Origin: JACQFK01 sp036383955
GTDB lineage: Bacteria; Planctomycetota; MHYJ01; JACPRB01
Assembly (NCBI GenBank): GCA_036383955.1
Contig: DASVNH010000286.1
Coordinates: 1 to 43,394, forward strand
Reading direction: 5' to 3'
Length of the DNA: 43,394 nt
Below are positions 21,222 to 29,208 of the stretch, piece after piece. The notes under the pieces are model-generated. The model saw only the letters and a list, made by a program, of their open reading frames with translations. It was not told where the DNA came from and did not search any database. The position numbers and the translations under genes were made by a program. The number at the start of each line of letters is the position of its first letter. Position 1 is the stretch's first letter.

Positions 21222-21264
21222 TAAGCAGGGCGAGAGGATGCCACTACTTTACTCGCCCTGCTTA
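21222..21264 (-). terminator. perfect 13-bp hairpin downstream of the cyclase-like gene
   Basis: TAAGCAGGGCGAG (21222-21234) and its exact complement CTCGCCCTGCTTA (21252-21264) with a 17-base loop, 4 nt beyond the stop of the minus-strand gene at 21269. No strong T-run follows on either strand, so it is at best a factor-assisted terminator or an mRNA 3'-end stabiliser. Confidence 0.45.
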
Positions 21265-21268
21265 GGCG

Positions 21269-22504
21269 CTACTTCCCCTTGTCGGCGGCGCCGTGGGTCG
21301 CGATGTCGAGCGACCGGGTCGCGCGCTTCAGGAAGAGGATGGCGAAGCAGGTGTCGGACGCGTCGGCGCCCCACGTGCCGTCCGGCCGCTGGGACGCGAT
21401 CAGCTCCTTCGCCCCCTCGGGATACCACTTGTGCTTTCCCAGGACCTCGGTCCCGTAGAGCAGGCCGGCCCGCTCGAGGGCATACATGTAGTAGAAGTAC
21501 CCGTGCGGGGTGTTCTCCTCGAACCCCGGGACCTTCTCGTGGGCGCCGGGATTGTAGGTGACGGAGTAGTTCTTCGTCAGCCACACCAGGCCTTCGTGGA
21601 CGTCCGGATCGTTCTTCCAGGACTTCCTCTTGCCCTCGTCGTTGTCCCGGATGTAGTCCCAGATCGCCAGGCTCCCGATCGCCCCCGCCGTCATCGAGCC
21701 GTAGGGCTTGTGGTTGTCGTGATCGCCGTAGCACCAGCCCTGGGGCGCGGCTTGGCGCTTCACGACCGTCTGCCGGCGCGTCCCCAGGCCGCCTTCGACG
21801 AGCTCCTCGAGAGGCGCCTTCTCGTTCTTCTGCGTGTCGCGGAGCCATTTGAGGGCCAGCTCGACGACCTTCTCCTCCAGGACGATGCCGGCGTCGTGGC
21901 ACGCGCGCAGGCCCAGCGCCGCGTACTGCGTGTTGGAGTTGTCGCCGCCCTGGCCGTCGCGCTCCTTCTTCACCCGGATCCGGCTCGCCACCGGGGGCTT
22001 CGTCCGGACGCCGGGCGGAGGAATCGCGAGCGGCCGCTTCGCGCCGACCGAGGCGACGTCCTTCCGCTTCAGCGGCGTCTCGTCCTCGAGGTAGGCCGTC
22101 GGGAGTCCGTAGCCCCACTGGCCCACGGCGCTCTGGTTGTCGACCAGGAACTTCGCGCATTTCAGGATGCGCTTCTGGTGCTTCACCCGGTCGAGCTCCT
22201 CGAGCACCATCGCCTGAAGGGAGACGCAGTAGGTCGATAACAGCTCGCGTTCCAGCATGTCGTCGACCAGCTTCTTCAGGTCCGGATCGGACTCCGGGAC
22301 GCCCCCGTGCAGGTAGGTGAACGCCACCAGCTCGGCGAATTGCATGGGCCGCCCGCCGATCTGGAAGACCCTCAGGTGATCGTTGTTGCGCCGCTTCAGG
22401 GCCTTCACGCCCTGGTCGATGGCGAGGTCCACCTGGGCCTGGTCCACCTCCTGGGCAAGGGCCGATCCCGCGATCGCGAGCCAGATCGTCAGCGCGCGCG
22501 TCAT
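21269..22504 (-). CDS. exported squalene-cyclase/prenyltransferase-like repeat protein
   Basis: A 411-residue protein. The signal peptide MTRALTIWLAIAGSALAQ is followed by alpha-alpha-barrel repeats of the terpene cyclase/prenyltransferase type: QVDLAIDQGVKALKRRN, KCAKFLVDNQSAVGQWGYG, NSNTQYAALGLRACHDAG, SMTAGAIGSLAIWDYI, GLVWLTKNYSVTYNPG, YFYYMYALERAGLLYG and ELIASQRPDGTWG, with DTCFAILFLKRAT near the end. The QxxGxWG-like and TCFAILFL motifs are typical of planctomycete secreted members, which usually lack proven cyclase activity; the DxDD catalytic motif was not seen. The ATG at 22504 has GGAGG 7 nt upstream and starts the signal peptide; longer upstream frames are shadows. Confidence 0.88.
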   Translation of the reverse strand: MTRALTIWLAIAGSALAQEVDQAQVDLAIDQGVKALKRRNNDHLRVFQIGGRPMQFAELVAFTYLHGGVPESDPDLKKLVDDMLERELLSTYCVSLQAMVLEELDRVKHQKRILKCAKFLVDNQSAVGQWGYGLPTAYLEDETPLKRKDVASVGAKRPLAIPPPGVRTKPPVASRIRVKKERDGQGGDNSNTQYAALGLRACHDAGIVLEEKVVELALKWLRDTQKNEKAPLEELVEGGLGTRRQTVVKRQAAPQGWCYGDHDNHKPYGSMTAGAIGSLAIWDYIRDNDEGKRKSWKNDPDVHEGLVWLTKNYSVTYNPGAHEKVPGFEENTPHGYFYYMYALERAGLLYGTEVLGKHKWYPEGAKELIASQRPDGTWGADASDTCFAILFLKRATRSLDIATHGAADKGK

Positions 22505-22624
22505 CCTCGACCTCCGTCTCTGGAGGGGCTTCACGCGACCGGGGCCGATTGGCCCGGGAATTCGATTTTCTTCGGCCCGCCGCCGGCCGGACGCGGAATG
22601 GAGGGGGGATCCATTGGAGCGGGC

Positions 22625-23890
22625 ATGGCGCGTTTCGCCGTCTTTCTGCTGGCCGGACTCTTTCCGCAAGAGGGCACGCGTTCGGCGCTGCCTCCTCTTC
22701 CGGAAGGCCACGCCGGCATCGCGGGGAAGTACCCCGGCGACGCGGGGATCGAACGGGATCCGGACGTCGTCTTCTTCGAGGACTTCGAGGCCCCGGCGCT
22801 CCGCTTCGACAACAACTGGGGCGGCATCAACCTCAATCCGGCCCCCGAGAACGTCCACGGCGGCAAGCGCGCCCTGGACGTCTCGCTGCCCTATCCGCGC
22901 CCCAACAAGGAGACCGGAAAGGGCGTCGCCTTCCACCTCAAGGAAGGCCTCGACACCCTCCATCTCCGCTACTACGCGAAGTACGGAAAGAACACGGAGC
23001 TCTATCACGGCGCCACGCATAACGGAGGGGGCATCGGCGCGACGGCCCCCGGAGTTCCTGAAGCCGAGCCGGGCGTCCCCGCCGACGGCCGCCGCAAGTA
23101 CGGCATCCTGCTGGATACCTACCGGTCCCCCGACGACCCCAAGATGGTGTCTCCGGGTCCGCTGGCGGTCTACGTCTATCATCCCGAGCAGCGCCACCGC
23201 TGGGGCGAGCATTTCTACCCCACGGGGCAGCAGGCCCCGTACGGCGCGAACCCGAACTATTTCGGGCCGCGTTTCGTCAAGCGGCCCGACATCACCCCGG
23301 CTCTCAATCGCTGGATCTGCTACGAGCTCATGGTCCAGGCCAACACGCCGGGCCAGCGCGACGGCCGGATCGCCTTCTGGATCGACGGCCGCCTGGCCGC
23401 GGATTTCCCGAACCTCCGGCTGCGGGACGTCGCCACCCTCAAGTCGAACCAGTTCAGCCTCGGGCTGTACACGATGAACGACGCGATCAAAGGCCCCTGC
23501 GAGATGTGGTACGACGACGTCGTCGCGGCGACCTCCTACGTCGGGCCCGTCCTGAAGCGGAAGAAATCCGGGCCCGTGAAGAGCGCCGAGGAGATGGCCA
23601 AGGCCCGCGAGGCCTTCTCGCGGGCCGACCTGGCCGCCGCCTGGCGCCACCTCGACAAGGTGGACTCCGAGGAGCTCTACGCGGAGGCGCAGGAGAAGGC
23701 GCGCCGGATCGAGGAGGCCGTGAACGGACGGATCCGGGAGGCCCAGGCGCTCGAGGCGATCGGCGAGAAGACCGGCGCGATCGACGCCTACCGCGAAATC
23801 CTGAAGGAGTTCGCCGGCATCCCGGCGGCCGACCGGGTGAAGGCGCGAATCGACGCCCTCCGCGCGCCCCCCGCCGCCAGCCGCAAGTGA
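22625..23890 (+). CDS. exported lectin/polysaccharide-lyase-like beta-jelly-roll protein
   Basis: A 421-residue protein. The short signal segment is MARFAVFLLAGLFPQ. Residues about 45-310 look like a concanavalin A-like jelly roll (DVVFFEDFEAPALRFDNNWGG, LDTLHLRYYAKYGKN, RWICYELMVQANTPGQRDGRIAFWIDGRLAADFPNLRLRD, NQFSLGLYTMND, CEMWYDDVVAAT), the arrangement of glucuronan/alginate-lyase-like and LamG folds; catalytic residues were not identified. The last 90 residues form TPR-like helices (FSRADLAAAWRHLDKVD; EAIGEKTGAIDAYREILKEF). GGAGCGGG precedes the ATG closely. It is divergent from the cyclase-like gene with a 120-nt spacer. Confidence 0.8.
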   Translation: MARFAVFLLAGLFPQEGTRSALPPLPEGHAGIAGKYPGDAGIERDPDVVFFEDFEAPALRFDNNWGGINLNPAPENVHGGKRALDVSLPYPRPNKETGKGVAFHLKEGLDTLHLRYYAKYGKNTELYHGATHNGGGIGATAPGVPEAEPGVPADGRRKYGILLDTYRSPDDPKMVSPGPLAVYVYHPEQRHRWGEHFYPTGQQAPYGANPNYFGPRFVKRPDITPALNRWICYELMVQANTPGQRDGRIAFWIDGRLAADFPNLRLRDVATLKSNQFSLGLYTMNDAIKGPCEMWYDDVVAATSYVGPVLKRKKSGPVKSAEEMAKAREAFSRADLAAAWRHLDKVDSEELYAEAQEKARRIEEAVNGRIREAQALEAIGEKTGAIDAYREILKEFAGIPAADRVKARIDALRAPPAASRK

Positions 23891-23903
23891 GCGGTCCCTC
23901 AAC

Positions 23904-23930
23904 ATTCCGCGTCCGAAAGGCCGGCGGAAT
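23904..23930 (+). terminator. hairpin after the lectin-like gene
   Basis: ATTCCGC (23904-23910) pairs with GCGGAAT (23924-23930); inner CC/GG pairs close a GAAA loop. It follows the stop at 23890 and is followed by CCTTAAT rather than a T-run, so it is a weak terminator or a 3'-end hairpin. Confidence 0.4.
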
Positions 23931-23968
23931 CCTTAATCGCGGCGAACCCCGCTTGCCATCCGTCTGTC

Positions 23969-24469
23969 ATGATGAACAATCACGTGCGCGCCCTTGCATG
24001 CGTCATGGGGCTCGCGCTCGGCGCCTGCGCCGGCGCGCCCGCCAAGGCTTCCGGCCCGACCCTGATGTTCTTCGTCGGCGCCGAGTGCCCGGTCTCGAAT
24101 TCCTACGCCCCCGACATCCAGCGGATCGGCGACGACTGGGCCGCCCGCGGCGGAATCGTCTGGCTCGTCTACGCCGAGCCCGGCCTGACCGTGGAGACGG
24201 CGAGCGCCCACGCCGAGCGCTTCGGCCTGAACGGGACGATCATCCTGGACGTGAACCGCTCGCTCGCGGCCGCCCACGGTGTCACCCGCCTGCCCACCGC
24301 CGTCGTCCCCGACGTCTACCGGGGCCGGATCGACGACCGCTTCTCGCCCGAGGGGAAGCGCCGCGACGTCCCCCGCACCCGCGACCTCGAAGACGCGTTG
24401 ACCGCGCTCGCCAGCGGGCGGGCGCCTGCCGTCCGTGAAACCCCCGTATTTGGATGCCCCCTGCCATGA
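23969..24469 (+). CDS. redoxin-like (peroxiredoxin/thioredoxin-fold) lipoprotein
   Basis: A 166-residue protein. The signal peptide ends in LALGAC, a good lipobox at Cys20. The mature part has the thioredoxin fold in AhpC/TSA order: LMFFVGAECPVSNSYAPDI with a single reactive Cys in CPVSN, IVWLVYAEPG, and VTRLPTAVVPD with the cis-Pro. The usual resolving Cys of CxxC is replaced by Ser; a second Cys lies near the C-terminus (FGCPLP). Its stop overlaps the next start as ATGA, so it is translated with the copper monooxygenase. It may deliver electrons or keep the partner's metal site reduced (inference). Confidence 0.82.
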   Translation: MMNNHVRALACVMGLALGACAGAPAKASGPTLMFFVGAECPVSNSYAPDIQRIGDDWAARGGIVWLVYAEPGLTVETASAHAERFGLNGTIILDVNRSLAAAHGVTRLPTAVVPDVYRGRIDDRFSPEGKRRDVPRTRDLEDALTALASGRAPAVRETPVFGCPLP

Positions 24470-25872
24470 TGATCCTGCTCACCGCGCTGCTTCAGGACGT
24501 GACGTACGCGAAGGATGTCGCCCCCATCCTCTTCAAGCACTGCGCCTCGTGCCACCGGCCCGGCGAGATCGGGCCGTTCCCGCTGACGACCTACAAGGAC
24601 GCGGCCAAGCGCGCGAAGCATCTGGTGGAAGCGACGTCCGACGGCCGCATGCCGCCGTGGAAGGCGGAGCCCCAGGCTCACGCGTTCAAGGACGAGCGGA
24701 GGATGTCGGCCGACGAAAAATCCGTCCTGCGGCGCTGGGCGGAGTCGGGCGCGCCGGAAGGCGAAAACGCGCCGCCCGCGCCGTCGTTCCCGGAGGGCTG
24801 GCGGCTGGGGACGCCCGACCTGGTGCTCACGATGGCGAAGCCCTTCAAGATCCCGGCGGGCGGGCGCGACGTCCACCGCTGCTTCGTGGTGCCGATCCCG
24901 ATCGACGCCGACAAGACCGTGGCGGCCGTCGAGTTCAAGCCCGGCAACCCCGCGGTGGTGCATCACGCGCTGATGTTCCTCGACTCCCTGGGCCAGGGGC
25001 GGAAGAAGGACGTCGACGGCACCGGCTTCGGCGGCTTCGGCGGCGTGGGGATCCTGCCGACGGGCGGGCTGGGCGGCTGGGTGCCGGGGGCGACGCCGCG
25101 CTTCCTGCCGGAGGGGACGGGGATGTACCTGCGGAAGGGGAGCGACCTGGTGCTGCAGATTCACTATCACCCGACCGGCAAGGAGGAGGAGGACCAGTCG
25201 CGGCTGGGCCTGTACTTCACGAAGACGCCGGCGGAGAAGATCGTGACGGGGATCGCGGTCGCGAGCCGCGGGCTGTACATCCCGGCGGGGGCGAAGCGGC
25301 ACAAGGCGTCGGCGGAGAGCCAGCCGCTGCCGGTGGACGCGAACCTGATCGGGATCGCGCCGCACATGCACACGGTGGGGCGCGAGATGCGGGTGTGGGC
25401 GGAGCTGCCGGGGGGGAAGACCGAGCCGCTGATCTGGATCAAGGACTGGGACTTCAACTGGCAGGGGTCCTACCAGTACGAGCGGTCGGTGCGGCTGCCG
25501 AAGGGGACGGTGGTGAAGCTGGAGGCGTTCTACGACAACTCGACGGACAACCCGCAGAACCCGTCGAGCCCGCCGAAGCCGGTGCGCTGGGGCGAGCAGA
25601 CGACGGACGAGATGTGCCTGCTGGGCCTGCAGATGACGACGGACACGCCGGAGGATCTGAAGGCGCTGACGCAGATGCGGGGGAGCCGGCTGGGGGCGGG
25701 CCTGCTGGGCGGCACGCCCGGGACGCCGGAGACGCCGTCGGGCCCGATCCCGATCCCGGAGAAATGGAAGTCGCTCCTGGAGCGCTGGGACACGGACAAG
25801 GACGGCAAGCTCGACGACGGGGAGATCGACGAGATGCCGGCGGCCCTGAAGGACCGGATCCGGAAGCGCTAG
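24454..25872 (+). CDS. cytochrome c / PHM-like copper monooxygenase fusion
   Basis: 472 residues. An N-terminal c-type heme motif CASCH (30-34) is followed by the two-domain fold of peptidylglycine alpha-hydroxylating/dopamine beta-monooxygenases. By alignment with rat PHM, the first copper site is His170-His171 (VVHHALMF) and His237 (LQIHYHP); the second is His304-x-His306 (APHMHTVGRE) plus Met387 (TTDEMC). The C-terminus carries an EF-hand (DTDKDGKLDDGE). The start is 24454 or more likely 24466, where ATGA overlaps the redoxin stop and MMILLTALLQ gives a signal peptide. The likely activity is copper-dependent hydroxylation with electrons through the heme; the substrate is unknown. Codons shift from C- to G-ending along the gene. 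Confidence 0.85.
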   Translation: MPPAMMILLTALLQDVTYAKDVAPILFKHCASCHRPGEIGPFPLTTYKDAAKRAKHLVEATSDGRMPPWKAEPQAHAFKDERRMSADEKSVLRRWAESGAPEGENAPPAPSFPEGWRLGTPDLVLTMAKPFKIPAGGRDVHRCFVVPIPIDADKTVAAVEFKPGNPAVVHHALMFLDSLGQGRKKDVDGTGFGGFGGVGILPTGGLGGWVPGATPRFLPEGTGMYLRKGSDLVLQIHYHPTGKEEEDQSRLGLYFTKTPAEKIVTGIAVASRGLYIPAGAKRHKASAESQPLPVDANLIGIAPHMHTVGREMRVWAELPGGKTEPLIWIKDWDFNWQGSYQYERSVRLPKGTVVKLEAFYDNSTDNPQNPSSPPKPVRWGEQTTDEMCLLGLQMTTDTPEDLKALTQMRGSRLGAGLLGGTPGTPETPSGPIPIPEKWKSLLERWDTDKDGKLDDGEIDEMPAALKDRIRKR

Positions 25873-25926
25873 AGCCTCGCATCGCGGCCCTCCGTCGGGT
25901 AGGATTCTTCCGTTCGGAGGGTGCTC

Positions 25927-27354
25927 ATGCCCACGCGCGCGCTCGTCACCCGGCTCCTGCTTCTCGTCGGCGCCGCCTTCATGTCCGGCTCGAAGTGCGG
26001 CAGCGACGACGACGGCGGCGGCGCCTTCTTTACCGACGCCGAATGGACGCAGATCAAGACGCTGACGGACCTGCCGGCCGCGCCGGTCGACACCACGAAC
26101 AGCCTCTTCACGACGCGGCTGAATCTCCTGCCCGCGGCCCAGATCATCGGGAAACAGTACTTCTTCGATCCGCGCTTCTCCGGCCCGCTGGTCCATGCCG
26201 ACAACACGATCCCCGTGTCCGGAAACGGGCCGGTGGGAACGACCGGCACGATCTCGTGCGCGCGCTGCCACAATCCGGCCACGGGCTTCAGCGACCAGCG
26301 CACGGTGCCCGACGAGACCTCGCTCGGCGCGGGCTTCACCGGCCGCAACGCGCCCACGCTCTACAACGTCGAGCAGAACACCTGGTACTTCTGGGACGGC
26401 CGCAAGGACAGCCTCTGGAGCCAGGCGCTCGGCCCCACCGAATCCCCCGTCGAGCACAACGGCAACCGGGTCCAGTTCGCCATGGTCATCCGCGACCACT
26501 ACCGAGCCGCCCACGAGGCCATCTTCGGGCCGCTGCCGGCCTTCATCGACGACCTGGACGACCTCGGGGTCTTCAATCCGGCGTTCCCGACGCCCCCCGC
26601 CGCGCCCGCGTTCTCGTCGCAGGGGCGGCCCGGCGACAGCGGGGCCGGCGACTACAGCGCCGCGTTCGCCTCGTACGACGTCAGCCTCAGCGGCCCCCAG
26701 AAGGCGGCGATCGACAAGATCTTCTCCGACTTCGGCAAGGCCATCCAGACCTACGAGCGCCGGATCGTGAGCACGAACTCGGAGTTCGACAAGTTCGTCG
26801 CGGGCCAGCCGAACACCTTCGGCGACGCCGCCCAGCGCGGCCTGAAGCTCTTCATCGGCAAGGGCCGCTGCATCGTCTGCCACCGGGGCCCGAACTTCAC
26901 CGACAACGTCTTCCACAACATCGCGATCCGGCAGCAGGGCGTCCACGTGCCGGTCAGCCCCCCCGCCGACCGGGGGCGCATCGACGGCGTGCCCACCGTG
27001 CTCGCCGACCCCTTCAACGGCGGCGGCGCCTTCAGCGACGACACGGTCGCGGGGAACGACAAGCTGGCGTCCGCCACCACGGGTCCCGTCGATCTCGGGA
27101 AGATCAAGACGCCCACCCTGCGCTCCATCGGCGAGACGGGCCCCTACATGCACACCGGGTCGCTGAAGACGCTGCAGGCGGTCATGCTCTTCTACGACCG
27201 CGGCGGCGACGCGACCGGCTTCGTCGGGACGAACGAGCTGACCCCGCTGGGGCTGTCGCAGGCGGAGATCGACGACCTGATCGCGTTCCTGCTGACGCTG
27301 GACGGGGAGGAGCTCCCCGCCAACATCACGTCCGTCCCCGTCCTGCCCCCCTGA
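25927..27354 (+). CDS. di-heme cytochrome c peroxidase / MauG-like protein
   Basis: 475 residues, periplasmic or lipid-anchored (a Cys followed by GSDDDGGG at about 24, though Lys at -1 makes the lipobox atypical). The two heme motifs are CARCH, after a QYFFDPRFSG segment, and CIVCH (KGRCIVCHRGPNFTDN). WYFWDGRKDSLWSQALGPTE, PTLRSIGETGPYMHTG and AVMLFYDRGGD are MauG/CcpA family signatures. Such enzymes reduce peroxide or oxidise protein side chains. The ATG at 25927 has GGAGG 6 nt upstream; the GTG at 25921 overlaps that site. It lies 54 nt after the copper monooxygenase and has a paralogue at 33651-34919. Confidence 0.93.
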   Translation: MPTRALVTRLLLLVGAAFMSGSKCGSDDDGGGAFFTDAEWTQIKTLTDLPAAPVDTTNSLFTTRLNLLPAAQIIGKQYFFDPRFSGPLVHADNTIPVSGNGPVGTTGTISCARCHNPATGFSDQRTVPDETSLGAGFTGRNAPTLYNVEQNTWYFWDGRKDSLWSQALGPTESPVEHNGNRVQFAMVIRDHYRAAHEAIFGPLPAFIDDLDDLGVFNPAFPTPPAAPAFSSQGRPGDSGAGDYSAAFASYDVSLSGPQKAAIDKIFSDFGKAIQTYERRIVSTNSEFDKFVAGQPNTFGDAAQRGLKLFIGKGRCIVCHRGPNFTDNVFHNIAIRQQGVHVPVSPPADRGRIDGVPTVLADPFNGGGAFSDDTVAGNDKLASATTGPVDLGKIKTPTLRSIGETGPYMHTGSLKTLQAVMLFYDRGGDATGFVGTNELTPLGLSQAEIDDLIAFLLTLDGEELPANITSVPVLPP

Positions 27355-27369
27355 TCCCGGAGCCGACAA

Positions 27370-27407
27370 AAAAACGCCCCCCGCCCGGCCGGGCGAGGGG
27401 CGTTTTT
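27370..27407. terminator. bidirectional intrinsic terminator
   Basis: AAAAACGCCCC (27370-27380) pairs with GGGGCGTTTTT (27397-27407) around the palindrome CGCCCGGCCGGGCG. A T-run follows the stem on both strands, which serves the convergent genes ending at 27354 and 27421. Confidence 0.92.
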
Positions 27408-27420
27408 CTTCAGCTTCGGC

Positions 27421-28812
27421 TTATCCGCGCCGGAAGACGTGCCGGACCGTGGTCGCCGGCGTGATCAGGTCCGTCTGGTTGGAATCGAAGACCACGAACG
27501 CGCCGGTGGACGACGTGGCCGGCCGCGTCAGCGTCGCGGTCGCGTTCGCCGGCACGCCGGTTCCCGACTCGCCGCCCGCGGCGGTCAACGACACCCGGTC
27601 CAGGACGTTGGTGTTCCGGTTCCGCCGGAAGACGTCGCGGTCCTGGTTGGCGTCGCCGTTGACCAGCTCGAACGACGCCGAGTTCCAGACGATGATGCTG
27701 CCGTCCGTGTTGGTGGCGGGGGACTGGCAGGAATTGCCCGTGCCCGTGGTCGTGGGGTGCTCGGAGATCTGCACCGTGCTCGCGCCAGCGGCCCAGTTCA
27801 CGCGCATGTAGATGTCGTTGGGCGTCACGTCGGCCACGTCGACGTTCGTGCCCTGCGTGAGGAAGACGACGCTCAGGCCGTCGCCGGAGATGTTGGGCGC
27901 GAAGCTCCCGCCGCCCGTGATTTCGCCGCCCGCGTTGAGGACGCTCACGCGCGTGGTGGTGTCGGTGACGGGGATGAAGTCCCGGACGAAAACGTCCGTC
28001 TGGCCGTTGGTGTCGCCGGCGATCAGGTTGGTCGCGGTGGAATCAAACGCGATCCGCTGGCCGTCGGCTGAAATGGACGCGTTGACGCTGGAGCCGTTGC
28101 CGGCCGTTCCGGCGGTCGTGGAAACCGAAACCAGCTCGTTCGAGCCTCCCGTGCGCTTGCAGAAGATGTTGGTGGGGGACGCGGTATAGGTCGCGACGAC
28201 GATGTCCTGGGCCGCCGATTCGTAGGCCACGTGGGCGATGGGGCCGGCTGTCACGGCGATGCTGGGATTCCCGCTGTTGGCGCCGCCGGAAACGGTGCCG
28301 TCGGCCGCGGTGAAGCTGAGCAGGGTGGTCGTCGGCGTAACAGGCAGCGTGTCGCAAAGATAGACGTTGCTGATGGCGCCCGCGCCCGTGATGGTCACGC
28401 CCGCGACAAGATTGGTGGAGAACGAGGTGTAGGCGATGAAGCGGCCGTCGGACGAGATGGCCGGGTTGCTGGAATTGCCGCTGCCTTCGGCGGCGCCGGC
28501 GGCGGAGATGAGTTGGATGGCTCCCGTCTGCAGGTCTTTCTTGTAGATGTGCGAGCGCGCGGCCGTCGTGGGCGGGGCCACCAGGTTCGTGGAGACCGAG
28601 CGGAACGCGACGAAGCGGCCGTCGGCGGACACCGAGGGCTGGTCGGAGTCGCCGTTGCCGGGCACGGGCGTCACGGCGCCGCTCGACGAGACGAGGATCG
28701 TCGTCACGGAGGAGCCGCCGCCGCCCCCGCCGCCGCCGCCCCCGCAGGCGGGCAGGACGGACGCGACGGCCAGAAGGGCGATCAAGGTGCGGAACTGGAG
28801 CTTATGGCGCAT
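27421..28812 (-). CDS. PD40/TolB-like beta-propeller lipoprotein
   Basis: A 463-residue protein. The signal peptide ends LPAC (lipobox, Cys23), followed by ten Gly encoded by GGC/GGG-type repeats, a flexible tether. About seven blades follow, each with a SADGRFVAF-type strand then a (T)NL(V) turn and a D(V/I)(Y/F) strand: SADGRFVAF, SSDGRFIAY, SADGQRIAF, SGDGLSVVF, SSTGAFVVF and two weaker ones. WD40-like PD40 propellers are surface or periplasmic binding platforms. AGGAG 8 nt before the ATG supports the start. It is a paralogue of 36248-37654. The Gly codon tract could vary in length by slippage. Confidence 0.87.
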   Translation of the reverse strand: MRHKLQFRTLIALLAVASVLPACGGGGGGGGGGSSVTTILVSSSGAVTPVPGNGDSDQPSVSADGRFVAFRSVSTNLVAPPTTAARSHIYKKDLQTGAIQLISAAGAAEGSGNSSNPAISSDGRFIAYTSFSTNLVAGVTITGAGAISNVYLCDTLPVTPTTTLLSFTAADGTVSGGANSGNPSIAVTAGPIAHVAYESAAQDIVVATYTASPTNIFCKRTGGSNELVSVSTTAGTAGNGSSVNASISADGQRIAFDSTATNLIAGDTNGQTDVFVRDFIPVTDTTTRVSVLNAGGEITGGGSFAPNISGDGLSVVFLTQGTNVDVADVTPNDIYMRVNWAAGASTVQISEHPTTTGTGNSCQSPATNTDGSIIVWNSASFELVNGDANQDRDVFRRNRNTNVLDRVSLTAAGGESGTGVPANATATLTRPATSSTGAFVVFDSNQTDLITPATTVRHVFRRG

Positions 28813-28932
28813 GAGCGAATCTCCTGTAGGTTTCCCCAGAGTCTACCCCACGAACGGACCCGATGCGGTAAGACCGGGGCTGAGGTGTGATTGTTACCTG
28901 GAATACAATAATTCAAGCGCGCCCCGGAGCGC

Positions 28933-29193
28933 CTAGCCGCCGCCGTCGCCGGCTCCGTCGCCCCGCTTCACGACCTTGCGCAGCTGGTCCGAGGGCGGCA
29001 GCCCCTGGAGATCGGCCGCCGCCAGCGTGCGCGAACGGTCGTTCGAGTTCCTCAGCGTCGCCAGCTTCGCGTCGGCGACGACGAACTCCAGCTTCTCGCC
29101 GCACGACAGGCAGAAGAATCGAGGGTAGAAGAACGCCACGTCCTCGTCCGTCATCGGATGTTTGCGTCCGCACTTGCCGCAGGTCAGCATCAT
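28933..29193 (-). CDS. zinc-ribbon protein
   Basis: An 86-residue protein starting MMLTCGKCGRKHPMTDEDVAFFYPRFFCLSCGEKLEF: two CxxC knuckles 24 residues apart make a zinc ribbon, here probably a free-standing domain. The remainder is charged, with a Gly-rich end. AGGA lies 5 nt before the ATG at 29193. It starts 15 nt after the stop of the 29209-31335 gene, so the two are probably co-transcribed. Function unknown. Confidence 0.78.
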   Translation of the reverse strand: MMLTCGKCGRKHPMTDEDVAFFYPRFFCLSCGEKLEFVVADAKLATLRNSNDRSRTLAAADLQGLPPSDQLRKVVKRGDGAGDGGG

Positions 29194-29208
29194 CGTTGTC
29201 CTTACTCG

